In this document: positions 34,845 to 45,866 of the stretch, one piece after another
How positions within the stretch are numbered: the first letter of the stretch is position 1
How the letters are laid out: every line of letters begins with the position of its first letter
Source: Siphonodentalium dalli
Lineage: Eukaryota > Mollusca > Scaphopoda > Gadilida > Siphonodentaliidae
Direction: 5' to 3'
Assembly: GCA_032622095.1 (NCBI GenBank)
Contig: CP136065.1
Span: 61,921,094 to 61,985,093 of the forward strand
Length of the DNA: 64,000 bases
Notes under the pieces: generated by a model
What the model was told of the DNA's origin: nothing
The model's input: the letters and a program-made list of their open reading frames with translations, nothing else
Databases searched by the model: none
Made by a program: the position numbers and the translations under genes

Positions 34845-35370
34845 TAATGTCACCGTATGAACTGATAGAAACTAATGACTAATGTCACCGTATGAACTGA
34901 TAGAGACTAATGACTAATATCATCGTATGACATGATAGAGACTAATAAATGGTTATATAGTCAGTCCCATCTGATATATGACATGATAGAGACTAATGAC
35001 ATGATAGAGACTAATGACATGATAGAGACTAATGACTAATGTCACCGTATGAACTGATAGAGACTAATGACTAATGTCACCGTATGACATGATAGAGACT
35101 AATAAATGGTTATATAGTCAGTCCCATCTGATATATGACATGATAGAGACTAATGACATGATAGTGACTAATGACTAATGTCACTGTATGACATGATAGA
35201 GACTAATGAACTCTTATATAGTCAGTCCCATCTGATATATGACATGATAGAGACTAATGACATGATAAGAGACTAATGACATGATAGAGACTAATGACTA
35301 ATGTCACCGTATGACATGATAGAGACTATTGAACTGTTATATAGTCAGTCCCATCTGATATATGACATAA
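34845..35370. repeat. 35-bp minisatellite, right part
   Basis: Continuation of the array interrupted at 33795. Includes compound units with TCAGTCCCATCTGATATATG followed by ACATGATAGAGACTAATG. Confidence 0.93.
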
Positions 35371-35539
35371 TAGAGACATTTAAATTGAAGACAGTGTATC
35401 TCTGTTGGATGACAATTACAACAAATAGCATTTTTGTGATTAAATTACAGTTAAAACTGAAGATTTGGTATTTTTTGTCTATAAAGGCATAATAAATAGA
35501 GGATTTTTTGTTTTTGAGTGGATACCAAAAAATATGTCA

Positions 35540-35620
35540 TGAGTGAGCGAGACAAATGTTTATTTTTTCGCGAGCGGCTTGCCGCAAGTTAAAATAAACA
35601 TTTGTCTCGGTCACGATACC
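35540..35620. repeat. Imperfect palindrome
   Basis: GAGACAAATGTTTATTTTTT and the complement AAATAAACATTTGTCTCG-like sequence flank GCGAGCGGCTTGCCGC. The inverted repeat is about 75 bp; its origin is unknown. Confidence 0.6.
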
Positions 35621-35704
35621 GCATAATTTTTGAAGCCATCAGCTATTCGCTGCGGCGCTGCCTGTTCACGCAATGTTACTTCACCATCTGCAGAATATAA
35701 AAAT

Positions 35705-36030
35705 ATAGTTCCCATATTCTGCCCTTTATTTCACCACATAAAATGTTGAACTTCAACATAAAAATAGATTTTAATTATAACTGTAATAATATCAGTGAAT
35801 ATAATATAAATTAGAATATCACAATGGGTTCTTTCACTTTGTCCTTCTTCAACACAAACTTAGAATGAGAAATTAAACCAGAAACAGTACACCAGGAAAC
35901 ACCGGCTTGAAATTGTAAACACATTTCAATAAATTCAATCGCTGTCGCTGTCAATGACCCGAATACGTTTGAAAAGCTTTGGATTTGCATTGAGGTTCAT
36001 TTTATTTGCAACGTTATGATTCTGAGAAGC
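35705..36030 (-). other. Candidate terminal exon with poly(A) signal, unidentified
   Basis: On the minus strand, acceptor TTATTTCCAG precedes 31 in-frame codons (36030-35938) reading ASQNHNVANKMNLNANPKLF and ending KRIRVIDSDSD, then TGA at 35937-35935. About 205 bp further is AATAAA (35730-35725). This is what a 3' terminal exon looks like. It lies inside the intron between ANKFN1-like exons 3 and 2, on the same strand. Joined to exon 2 the phase would differ and give a stop after five codons. It may be a captured or unrelated gene end, or chance. Confidence 0.3.
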
Positions 36031-36175
36031 CTGGAAATAAACATTAACTTGAAATATTCTGGTAACACATTGGTACACGCGAGAGCTAGTGTGAAGGTAT
36101 ATTCTTCTATATCCCCTTCTGGGTGATATCGATGATAATCTAAACACGTTTTTTTCTGGTTTATTTCTGATGCAG

Positions 36176-36245
36176 CCGATTCAGGAAATCTCTTAATTGA
36201 AATGAAATTTGGTGAGTCCTACATTGTGACTCTTGAACAAGTCAG
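36176..36245 (+). other. Candidate internal exon on the plus strand, unidentified
   Basis: A pyrimidine-rich tract ending TTTCTGATGCAG is followed by 70 open bases (DSGNLLIEMKFGESYIVTLE in one frame) and then CAG with donor GTAAGC. No neighbouring exon was found, so this may be chance. Confidence 0.2.
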
Positions 36246-36363
36246 GTAAGCATCAATTAGTGTGAAGGAGTTCATATGAAAACCCCAACAAATATTTTTT
36301 TTCATAAATGATTGTAAGCTGGGCAAGATGAAAATTCATGGAACAATGCTATTGTTTAATTAA

Positions 36364-36618
36364 CCCTTCCATGACTGGAAATTCATGAAATTTTGCGAAA
36401 ACCATGTGCCAATGCAGTCTCTTATATATGCAAGTCTCCTGTAGGGAGCCTCACATATATAAGAGAATACATTGGCCTAACAATATTTACCTTGACCTTG
36501 TAAGCCAGAGCATTCTCTTATATATTCAATGCTCCCTATGGGAGACTCGTATATATAAGAGAATACACTGGCACAGGATCTTTAATGCTGCACCAGCACA
36601 GCTCCCGTCATGAAAGGG
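36364..36618. mobile_element. TTAA-B MITE copy B8
   Basis: TTAA at 36360-36363 and 36619-36622; starts CCCTTCCATGACTGG and ends CCCGTCATGAAAGGG. It is well preserved. Confidence 0.88.
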
Positions 36619-36922
36619 TTAATCAAGGAGGAGAGAATATATTTGTCTGCAGATGACACAATTTTATTATGGTTCGAGGTTAATTTAATTTCGGCTTACT
36701 TAATAGAAGCATTCTGTCAGCGAGGTAGACAAGGGCAATGCAGAGAATATTATGTCAGGCTCGGAGGACAGTAAGTGTCGGTCAACAAGTACTATTACAT
36801 GAAGAAAATATAACATCATTGTCAAGAGACAAGACATACAAATCAAGTAAATCCAAATTTTTCACTTTTTATGAACTTCCAGTTTTGTAATTTAATTAAA
36901 CCATAAAACCAATAATGTCACA

Positions 36923-38475
36923 TTGAACATATGCTCCACTGGCAATTATGCCCCCCAGATACTTATTTATTATCTTTCAGACGTGAAATTGTGTACTGTT
37001 GTTACCTCAACAGGAAAAGTGCATGGGTACTCACATATCTGTTTGAATTATGCAGATGCTTGGAAGTTACAAGTGAATACAAAAAAAACTAAAGTCATAA
37101 TATTTACTAATAAGTTACCCAAGCCAATTCCAACGTTCAGATATCGAGGTCAAGAACTCGAGACAGTTAAAGAATTTGTATATTTGGGAGTAACCTTTTT
37201 TTACAATGGAAGATTTTGCCAAAATTTGAAAAAATTAATAACAATTGGCACAAGAGCAATGTATGGATTACTAAACAAAGTGAGATCTCTCAAGCTTCCA
37301 ATCGATATTATGTTAAAACTATTTGACTGTATGATAGTACCCATCCTATTATATGGGAGTGAAATTTGGTGTCACGAAAGAACTAAAATTATTTAATCGC
37401 TTCATCTTAAATACTGCAAAATTATAGGATATCTGAAAACAAGTACACCAAATTATATGGTTTACAGTGAATTTGGCAGACACCCTCTGTCCATTGAGAT
37501 AAAGTGCAGAGCACTATCTTACTGGTCGAAACTACTATCACACGATGGCTCAGAACTTGCAAAAAATATATATATTCTTGTTAAAGAATTGGATCACAAC
37601 TCTGATGGCTCCTTCAATAGCCCATGGCTATTTTTTATTTCTAAAACACTGAAAGAACTTAACATAGAAAGAGTATGGACAAATCAGTCAGGTTTAACAA
37701 AGGCTGAAATTAGAAATATAAAATCAGAGCTTATTGAGCGACACACAACAGAACTATTTACTGAAATGCAGAATGCAAACTCATCTAGAGCACGTTTTTA
37801 TATGAGTATTAAAACGAGGCCGGGCATGGGTCGCTATCTAAGTTCCTTACCGGCTCACTTAGCAAACAATTTGCTAAAATTTAGAACCGCAAATATAAAA
37901 CTGCCTGTCGAATATACAAGATGGAAATCTAAATATGTGGATAATGGTGACAAAACCTGTGATATTTGCGGTGATGGCACGGGTGATGAATACCATTTTA
38001 TTATTGTTTGCAAAGAACTACAGATAATTCGAGCAGACTATATCCCGAAATATTACTGGGAGAATCCTACGAAAGAAAAATTCGAAAGACTATTATCTTT
38101 GGAAAATCAACTATTACTGAAAAAAGTTAGTATTTTTATCAAATTGGCATCAAGAAAATTAAAATATGACTGAGCCGATTATTCCAAATTGAAAAACGTG
38201 TGATTAGGTGCATTATTTATATCCGTGAATAATTATTTCAGGCAAAATATTATGATAATGATATTATAAAGGATTAAATTATAATATAATATATATAAGA
38301 TATTATAATACATATTTACCATATATCTATACATTTATCATATTATATATTAATATATGTATGATTGTGTAACAATTGTTTTTTGTGACCTATTGTAAAT
38401 ATTGTAAATATTGTATATATGTTATAGCATGTTTCGCCTTAATTGACGACTTTGAAATAAACAATCAATCAATCT
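36923..38475 (+). pseudogene. 5'-truncated non-LTR retrotransposon (LINE) remnant
   Basis: One reading frame runs from about 36923 to 38173 with a single in-frame TAA at 37394-37396. The first part has the C-terminal reverse-transcriptase features WKLQVNTKKTKVIIF, EFVYLGVTF and LFDCMIVPILLYGSEIW. The second part reads TPNYMVYSEFGRHPLSIE and later a zinc-finger-like CDICGDGTGDEYHFIIVC. The catalytic FADD-type motif and everything upstream are missing. The 3' end is AT-rich with a tail of AATC repeats ending at 38474. The insertion sits in the intron between exons 3 and 2 and is opposite in strand to the host gene. It cannot make an active protein. Confidence 0.85.
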
Positions 38476-38666
38476 AAGTAATCAACTTCTTAACCACAGC
38501 AGAATTATGGGTAACTTTTCAGGAAATATGGCTTGTTGCCATTCATCGGAAAACTCATGGCAAGAGCTTTCCGATGAATGACAACAATCCATATTTCCGA
38601 CTAAATCCTGAAAAGTTACCCATAATTCTGCTGTGGTTAAGAAGTTGATTACTTAGAGCATTACTG
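38476..38666. repeat. TA-A MITE copy A11, left end lost at LINE tail
   Basis: Starts abruptly at AAGTAATCAACTTCTTAACC beside the AATC tail of the LINE; the right arm is complete and followed by TA. Confidence 0.8.
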
Positions 38667-38669
38667 TAA

Positions 38670-39455
38670 GTGCATAAAGTGTTTTAAGTGCAGAGTTTAA
38701 TGTAGTGTATTGTTATTTTACAACGGGTCAATGTTAGTGGTTAGTTAAATGTGCAAAGCAGGTGCAATGCGTTCAGTGAGTGAAGTGAAAATTACGATAT
38801 TAGCATTTATTCAGAATGACATCATACATACACCGCCTGAGTCTACGAGTTCCGTCTAGTGACCGTCGGAATATATTAAACCTTGAGAATGTACCGACTT
38901 GATCTGATTTTGGGGGCCCTAGAATGTCTAGATCTGAAAATGAAACAGAAATCTCGATCTAGTTTTTGAACTTTTGTTCTACTGAATGCTTAGATATAGA
39001 AATGAAATAAAAATTTGAACCTAAATACAAAGATTTTTAACTAAGAAGACAAGATCTAAAAACAGAACAGAAATATCAATCAAGGTATAAACATGCAATA
39101 TAAATAATGCCAGTCAGGGAGCTCTAGTAATTGAACAGGGGTTTAATCTTCCTGGTAGCTGAATTGTAGTCAGGGTCATTTAGAAATATCAAATATCATC
39201 ATACCTGCCAACACTTAGGGGGTGTTTATATGTTTATGCTTCTTTTGTAAGTAAAACCAAATTTGAGATAATCTTTGGAAATGGTTGGCGATTCTATGGA
39301 TTAATTTTATCTTTTATAATTGGGATCAAGTGTAAAACATGCACATCATGCACATACAACAGTACATGCATATCGGAATACAGGAGTTACAAAACCATGT
39401 GATTGGGTAGCTTTTTGTCATATAAACAGTTGTGCTTTCAGCTCTGTCTCATATA
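38670..39455. other. Intron sequence without recognised features
   Basis: No repeat family or exon was recognised here. Confidence 0.35.
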
Positions 39456-39541
39456 CAGTAATGCTGTAAATAATCTACCCCTTAACCACAGCAGAATTAT
39501 GGGTAATTTTTCAGGATTTAGTAGGAAATATGGCTTGTTGT
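39456..39541. repeat. TA-A MITE copy A12, left arm only
   Basis: Starts CAGTAATGCTGTAAATAATC after TA and stops at the palindrome centre, close to an IR-E copy. Confidence 0.8.
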
Positions 39542-39562
39542 CAGAAATCTCACTAATCATGC

Positions 39563-39995
39563 CTTGAAAGAGTGTGACTGTCATTTGCAGAATGAGGTCC
39601 CAAGAGGGTGAATTTAGTGATGCTACCCCGCAAGGAGGGGCTAGCATCACCAAATTCACCCTATGGGCACCTAATTCTGCTGAGGCCTCAGTTGCAATGG
39701 GAGACCTGGGATCAGATTGAAGTTCCTCAATTGAAGTTGGTGATGTTCACCCATTAGTTAACTCGATTATGCATTTTATCATTTATGCAAATTAGGGGAT
39801 ATAGAAACTGAACGGAAGGGAAAAATTAACTAAAAACAATTTTAATTTGAGACTATAGATATTTCCCAGAAGATAAAGCCTAAGCAGATTGAGGTCCACA
39901 GAGTGATGCTAGCCCACTGTACTGTGCAGTGTAGCATCACTAAAATTACCCTCTGGGGACCTCATTTCGCAAATGACAGACACACAATTCTAATA
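39563..39995. mobile_element. IR-E element copy E6
   Basis: Starts GAAAGAGTGTGACTGTCATT and ends CGCAAATGACAGACAC. Internal order of motifs is as in the other full copies. Confidence 0.85.
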
Positions 39996-40177
39996 GTTTA
40001 CTGATAACATTAGAAAATGTAGAAAAAACGATTGTTGAAATTGCCAGGTCATTTTTTAGCAAATTATTGGAACATAGATTCGCGACGCTGCGTTCATGAA
40101 CCAGGCTATAATATTGGCATAACCTAAGTAGAAGTAGTATACAACATTGACAGGCTGAGAGTGTTAAATTAACTCAC

Positions 40178-40332
40178 TAGAGAAGCTTTTACTGTAGTGT
40201 CCCTTCGACAGGTTGCCATCGCTCGTATCTAGCCGAGACAGATGATTTGGGATGCTCGATGATTGAGAGTACAACAGGATGTCATCGTTGATGTCATCGG
40301 TAGTGAACAGTCGTAGGCTGTGGCCATCGCCC
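40178..40332 (-). CDS. ANKFN1: ANKFN1-like exon 2
   Basis: The 155-bp exon has acceptor TTTATTTACAG and donor GTGAGT. Residues 27-77 start GDGHSLRLFTTDDINDDILL and continue through a Ser-rich part (SQSSSIPNHLSRLDTSDG) to KSFS. It is low in predicted structure and rich in Ser, likely a flexible N-terminal region. Confidence 0.87.
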
Positions 40333-40865
40333 CTGTAAATAAAAGAAATCTAATATGAAACTGTCAATAACAATGTAGCTCAACTTGGAGCAGGAATAAT
40401 TTGGAAAATTTTATGCATTACTCAGTCCTCGAAATTGGGCACAGCAATAAACAATTATTGTGTAATTAATCCGCTTTGTTAGATCTAACATGCCACAGCA
40501 TTAAATTTCCCGTGAGTCATTTGGTGACGATTGGATGAGAAATGTGACCTGTAAGTTGTGCTAAAGGATTTAGTCATACAAAGATCCAAGATGGCTGCTG
40601 GCAGCCATGTTTTTTAACAGAATTTGGAAAAAATGGTAAGCACCCATCTAGTAGAGGTCAGCTCGAGGATCCATTTAAAGTTTTGTGATGACTGGATAAG
40701 GGAAGGGATGTGGAGGTTGTGCCATAGTATTCAGTAATGCAAAGAGTGAAATCCAAGATGGTTGACGGCAGCAAAGCTTTTCACTGAAAATCCTTCAAAT
40801 TCAATAGACCCTTTCTAAACATGCTGCTAAATGGTATTCAGGGGAGGGGGTAATACCCTCTAAAA

Positions 40866-41129
40866 GTGGGGAGATAATCTGTTAATAGACTCACGTTATA
40901 CCAGCAGATCTGTTGCAGTTGTTCGGAGTGGGAGATAACCTGTTAGACTCACGTTATACTAGCAGATCTGTTGCAGTTGTTAGGAGTGGGGAGATAATCT
41001 GTTAGAATCACGTTATACTAGCAGATCTGTTGTGGTTGTTAGGAGTGGGGAGATAATCTGTTAGACTCACGTAATACCAGCAGATCTGTTGTGGTTGTTA
41101 GGAGTGGGGAGATAATCTGTTAGACTCAC
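40866..41129. repeat. 59-bp tandem repeat copying the exon 1 end and its splice donor
   Basis: Four units of about 59 bp follow the true donor in the gene's direction. Each contains CAACAGATCTGCTAGTATAAC-like exon sequence (minus sense), a donor GTGAGT or GTGATT, and intron sequence CTAACAGATTATCTCC. The exon 1 terminus itself is the fifth, most upstream unit. Confidence 0.93.
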
Positions 41130-41207
41130 GTTATACTAGCAGATCTGTTGCGACTGTTAGGAGTGTTCACTCGTCTTGCTTGCTGTGGAGTACCAGTAAT
41201 GTTTATT
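41130..41207 (-). CDS. ANKFN1: ANKFN1-like exon 1 of the visible set
   Basis: The 78-bp exon has acceptor CATTTCAG and donor GTGAGT; phases fit exon 2 (split Thr). Residues 1-25 read INITGTPQQARRVNTPNSRN and then RSASI, a basic Ser/Thr-rich segment. The exon starts inside a codon, so at least one earlier exon exists beyond 41207. Its last 35 or so bases are part of a tandem repeat that continues into the intron. Confidence 0.82.
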
Positions 41208-41534
41208 CTGAAATGAAAGGAAATTGGAATAATATATGAACTTAAGTGTATATAAATAACATTAGGTAATTTGAAAGGTATATAGCATGAGATTTCCTCA
41301 AATTCAAACAATATGGATACATTCACTAAGTATATTGCTATTCAGGTTTACAAAAGGCAAATAGTGTGGGGGCAAATCAAATGTATATCTTGTATACTTT
41401 TTTAGTAGAAGCAAGTCACTATCATTTTTTTAACCTATTCAGTTTGGAGTGATTTTTAAGATTATGTTGACTCTGACCTTCCTGAACCAGTAAACCATAT
41501 AGGCAGGTCGATTGGGTGATTTGGGACATACCAC

Positions 41535-41609
41535 GGCTGTCTCGCATATAAAAGATTGCACTGGCACAGGTTCTATAATGCTGCACCGAGCAGCTCCGCC
41601 ATGAAAGGG
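41535..41609. repeat. TTAA-B MITE fragment B9
   Basis: Right terminal part only: TCGCATATAAAAGATTGCAC to CGCCATGAAAGGG, then TTAA at 41610-41613. Confidence 0.7.
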
Positions 41610-41835
41610 TTAAAATAGGATAATTGCATAAGGGCAAAAGTGAATGTTGAGTGTAAGAATTTTGTTACGGCAACACCTAATGTAACCATAAGTAATAATA
41701 TTGGATTCCAAATATATGTAAACTGATTGAAGGAATCATTCCAAATCACAAGCTGTTTATTAATTTATAATTTTGTGATTCAAGCATGATGCATTTAAAG
41801 TGTATAATACATCAGAAAACAAGATTAGTTCTTAA

Positions 41836-42099
41836 CCCTTTCATGACGGGAGCTGTGCTGGTGCAGCATTAAATGATCCTGTGCAAGTGCATTTTCTTAT
41901 ATATGCGAGTATCCCATAGGGAGCCTCGCATATTAAGAGAATACACTGGCTTACAAAGTCAAGGTATGTATTAATAGGCCAATGCGTTCTCTTATATATG
42001 AATGCAATGCTCCCTATGAAAGACTCGCATATATAATATAAGAGAAAGCATTGTCACAGGGATTTCAAAAAATTTCAGGAAGCTTCCATCCTAGAAGGG
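41836..42099. mobile_element. TTAA-B MITE copy B10
   Basis: TTAA at 41832-41835 and 42100-42103; starts CCCTTTCATGACGGGAGC and ends CATCCTAGAAGGG. Contains the four expected hairpin arms. Confidence 0.88.
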
Positions 42100-42149
42100 T
42101 TAAGTATTCCTCAAATTGAGGCATGCCTTTACACAATTACTTCTTGGCA

Positions 42150-42337
42150 GAATGACTGACTCTCATTCAGTTCTAAATGTATGCATTTGAATGGTTCATT
42201 TTTAGTTATCACAGATGACCTGGTAATATAATTAGAATGAAGGCATAAAACTATCCTATGGCTTCCCATTCATTTGTAGGAACAGATGTTCAGATAATAA
42301 GTCTGTTGGTGACTTGGTGTTCCGTTATTAAAGAGGT
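42150..42337. repeat. TTAA-D fragment D5
   Basis: Diverged D motifs: TGACTCTCATTCAGTTCTAA, GAACAGATGTTCAGATAATA, GTGTTCCGTTATTAAAGAGG. The ends are degraded. Confidence 0.5.
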
Positions 42338-42339
42338 TG

Positions 42340-43620
42340 AACAAAATTTCTGATTGTCATGGGTAGTAACCGGTAGTCGGACTGCGCATGCTCACGACAA
42401 GATCGTGAGTAAAAAATGAATATCAAACAGTTTGATTTCATCTGCGAAATCATGGTGTGTCCTTGGTTACATCCACTTGCAACGGAATCGCAGTCTTGTG
42501 CAGATAAAAATCGTAGATTGAAAGATCGTAGGGTAGTACATCACATGGTTAACCATGGCTTACAATATTCTCATATGTGACAACATCGCAATCATGTGAA
42601 CAGACTATCCATGATTTTTTTCGGCCTTGATTCCTCCACTTAGGATTAAATCGTGGTCGTTGGAACATTCACTAAGAGATATCCTCGATATCTCCAATTT
42701 ATAAAACTAGAGAACATTCACTGATACCACTCAATTAATCACAAACGAGCAAGAAAACATCAAAGATCGCTTTACCTCACTCATAATTAATAGTCGATAA
42801 AACACAAAGATACTGTATAAATTTGCATATTTTTTCTCTCCTGCAGATAATATAGCCTTCAGTTCTGTAACCCAAATTCACAAGAAACATCATCGAAAGA
42901 CATGGCATGATGGCACTAATAAATTCTGATACATGTGATTAATTGGGAGTTTATTTTGTGGGTATCGACTAAACTGACTGAAGCTACTAATGATGCAGAC
43001 ACTCTGGTCCACTGGGTGAAATCGAATCAAGAGGTCTTAATGCATTTATGCTTTCTCCGGTCTGAGACAGCGCCTAGTGATGAATGATTATGCATGCTTC
43101 CCTTCTAGCCGTGGCTTAGAAACCTCGGAACAATGACCTAGTGACTTATCTTGCTAAAACACCAAAATACACCAGACATCTGGATCTTTATAATAATAAA
43201 ATTGCAATGTTTGATGGCATACTATAATAATTACTACATTTATATAGAGAGGACATTTATGACTATAAGTCTTCCAGAATAGTTATGAAGCTAAAATCAC
43301 AAACATGCCTTGCAGTGTTATTTATATATCAGATTTATGTATGCACAGACTCAGTATGAATGTTTATTGCTTCAATGTGCTTGAATAAATTCTAATTTCT
43401 AATCAAAATGGCCAAGTATGATTTAAAAGGCACATTAATTGCGATGTCCCACAACTCAGATCAGACTTAAAAATTTGTCCTGCTGTAAAATAAGACATCA
43501 TTGTGTGAACACACAACTAAATTGTGACTTTATACTCCAAAACTGTTCATTTATATATCAATGTTATAGAACTTGAGCAATTTCATGATATTGGTGGAAA
43601 ACCTGTAGTATATAAATGAT
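42340..43620. other. Sequence without recognised features
   Basis: About 1.3 kb in which I found no repeat family, exon or RNA gene. Confidence 0.35.
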
Positions 43621-43624
43621 TTAA

Positions 43625-44331
43625 GGCCCACTTAATCTTCGAGTCACAGATTATTTTTATTATAGTGCCTTGATATACAGTTTTAATAACAAGCTATGCC
43701 ATAATATATGATTAAAATACTATAATTCATCACCATTGGAACGTCTGTGTCTCAGAAGATGCCCACAGAGTAATAGAAAATAGCTGAAATCATAAAATCA
43801 TTTCTCCAAATATGGCTCCCATAATGCAATAAAATTAAAACAAGTTTATTTTCAAAGGAAGGGGAATAACTCTATATCTAAATATAAATATAGAGTTATT
43901 CCCCTTCCACTGAAAATTATCGACTTTGTGCAGAAACTTTAGAACAGAACAGACGTTGATATCTAAAAAAAAAAAACAACATGTTCACAGTTTATTACAT
44001 CGAATAAGTTGATAATACAATATTTTGCTGCTTCCTTTCTCTTTCAAATGTTTTATATAATGTGATCTGGGGGTTCATGGTATATAATATGGCATATGTT
44101 TTATATAATGTGATCTGGGGGTTCATGGTATATAATATGGCATATATTTTATATAATGTGATCTGGGGTTCATGGTATATAATATGGCATATATTTTATA
44201 TAATGTGATCTGGGGGTTCATGGTATATAATATGGCATATATTTTATATAATGTGATCTGGGGGTTCATGATATATAATATGGCATATATTTTATATAAT
44301 GTGATCTGGGGTTCGAAAATTAAGTGGGCCT
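43625..44331. mobile_element. TTAA-H element copy 1, 707 bp
   Basis: Ends are related to AGGCCCACTTAAT and its complement, with TTAA at 43621-43624 and 44332-44335. It contains a 48-bp tandem repeat near its right end (44050-44310). No transposase frame. A 160-bp relative lies at 55368. Confidence 0.75.
44050..44310. repeat. 48-bp tandem repeat inside TTAA-H copy 1
   Basis: About five and a half units with TATATAATGTGATCTGGGGG and TTCATGGTATATAATATGGC. Confidence 0.93.
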
Positions 44332-44464
44332 TTAACTAATATTTGAATTATTTTCTTCCCTTGTAAATATAAGTTGCTTTCATTCTTCTACTCAAGAATG
44401 TGAGTAGCCAAACATTTAGTCCTATTCATGGGACCCACATCAATAAGAAAAGATGGCGACAATT

Positions 44465-45866
44465 TAGGGTCCTGCGAATTGGAGATTTTGATCGAATCGA
44501 ATATCGAATCGAGTCTACGTAATCGAATCGAATCATACCTGTGTGTTGCATTCTCAATTAGGCTTTTAATGTCAATGATTAGACGATTTGATGAACGTTC
44601 TATGAACTTACATGAAATTCCATCATAACTTGTGTGGCGATCAACCGTCATTCCCGATACTATTAACTTCAATTGAGAATTGTTGAGAGAGAAAAAACAG
44701 ATTAAAACGTCCATGTGGTCGTAACGACGATTAGATATATAACCACTAAACGGATTATCGGAATTAAAATCACGCGCAATTTGTAGAGTTTGCTGGTACA
44801 TGCACAATTGCAAATCGGCACTCGGAAACACCCGTTTTTATAAACTTGAAGATGCAACAAGTCGCAGGGTAGCCTGTTTATGTATAGTGTTGGATGAGTA
44901 GATGTCTTGTTGTCCCAGACGCTTGCGATTTATATACCACGTTGCATTCATCACACGTGTAAGTTTCTGCACTACATGTAGCTTTTATCATGTTTAAAAT
45001 AAACATGAATAACGGACGACAAATTGTCAAGTTTCAAGGAACGCTCCGAAACTGAAAGTCAACTTCAAAAGAAAACACCGCCACACGCCGTGCACGCACT
45101 CTTCGACGCCGGGAGCACGTGTTGTTTACATTCTCGGCGATATTGCAGAACAAATGTCGACCACGACGAATGCGGAGGATGGGAAAGTTACATTTATTTT
45201 ATTGTTAAATACACTTATTAAGTAACTTCATTTGGTCGTAACATATATCAACATACCATGCATAAAATCATCTGGCCAATATCCATTTGCATTCATACTT
45301 CGTTCGAAAGACGAATCACTAGAAAAGGGGTTAGCGGTGTACTCCATTGGTACCTCGTGTGCACGGGTTTAGACAAAACAGGAAAAGTCGCGTGCGGCGA
45401 TCAGAATAAACTGTTTTTGTTGTACAATTTGAAAAAGTAGAATTACACCACAAAACTGGATCGAGATATCCATGGTAACTCGAGTAATAACCAATCTGGA
45501 CAATGCTTTTAAGCATCTCATCGCTATTATAATTTACGCGTGTCGGCGGTCCATCGGCGATCTCTGAGCTTTTGGCTACCATGTTCAAAGCTAGAATTCA
45601 GATGTATTTAGTCGTCCTATAGTGGCTAATTACTGGCTATACTTATATTTAATAGCATGCGAACACTCGCAATGTACAATAAGAATTATAAGGTGCATAT
45701 ATTCATAATTTTCGGGAATTATATGGCACAGAAACAGCGAAGATCGACGTGTGTACTTGTCCGTAAACAGCTTACTTTTTTGTCAGTGTATATTCGAAAT
45801 TTCGAGTTGGAAATTTCGAATCGAATTTGACTTTCGAATCGAATCTCGAATATTCGCAGTACCCTA
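44465..45866. mobile_element. hAT-like non-autonomous element, 1402 bp, with possible captured cargo
   Basis: The termini are TAGGGTCCTGCGAAT on the left and, in complement, TAGGGTACTGCGAAT on the right (14 of 15 match), followed on both sides by repeated TCGAATCGAAT motifs. A perfect 8-bp duplication CGACAATT flanks it (44457-44464, 45867-45874). An 8-bp duplication and such ends indicate the hAT superfamily. The inside has no hAT transposase. It holds GC-richer sequence around 45030-45200 with CACGTG, and short open frames on both strands that may be captured host fragments: minus-strand 44831 leftward, minus-strand 45582-45331 (MVAKSSEIADGPPTRVNY), and plus-strand 45258-45440 ending TGKVACGDQNKLFLLYNLKK, faintly WD40-like. 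None is identified with confidence. Confidence 0.85.

Larger units (their letters stand above)
1..41207 (-). other. ANKFN1: ANKFN1-like gene (ankyrin + FN3 protein), partial, 18 exons
   Basis: Eighteen minus-strand exons were chained by AG/GT sites and splice phase; every junction keeps the frame, giving 2501 nt of coding sequence and about 833 residues. Order in the protein: Ser/Arg-rich segment (1-110), ankyrin-type helices (about 111-171), charged linker (172-240), FN3 domain (about 241-341), then a long conserved C-terminal block (342-833). Diagnostic blocks include ALDVAVMTNNIPMAKLLLQ, DAPTNVTL, GVYLSTLLYNEDKVLV, and ALGLQDLG followed by YHKPLKDP. ANK then FN3 then this block is the ANKFN1/Wide awake architecture. 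Insect Wide awake acts in circadian control of sleep through GABA-A receptor regulation; this role is family knowledge, not visible here. The first exon(s) and the 3' end, where the family's Ras-association-type region is expected, are outside the visible set. Introns are 0.4-1.9 kb in most of the gene, but 14.9 kb and 10.2 kb between exons 4/3 and 3/2. Confidence 0.88.
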
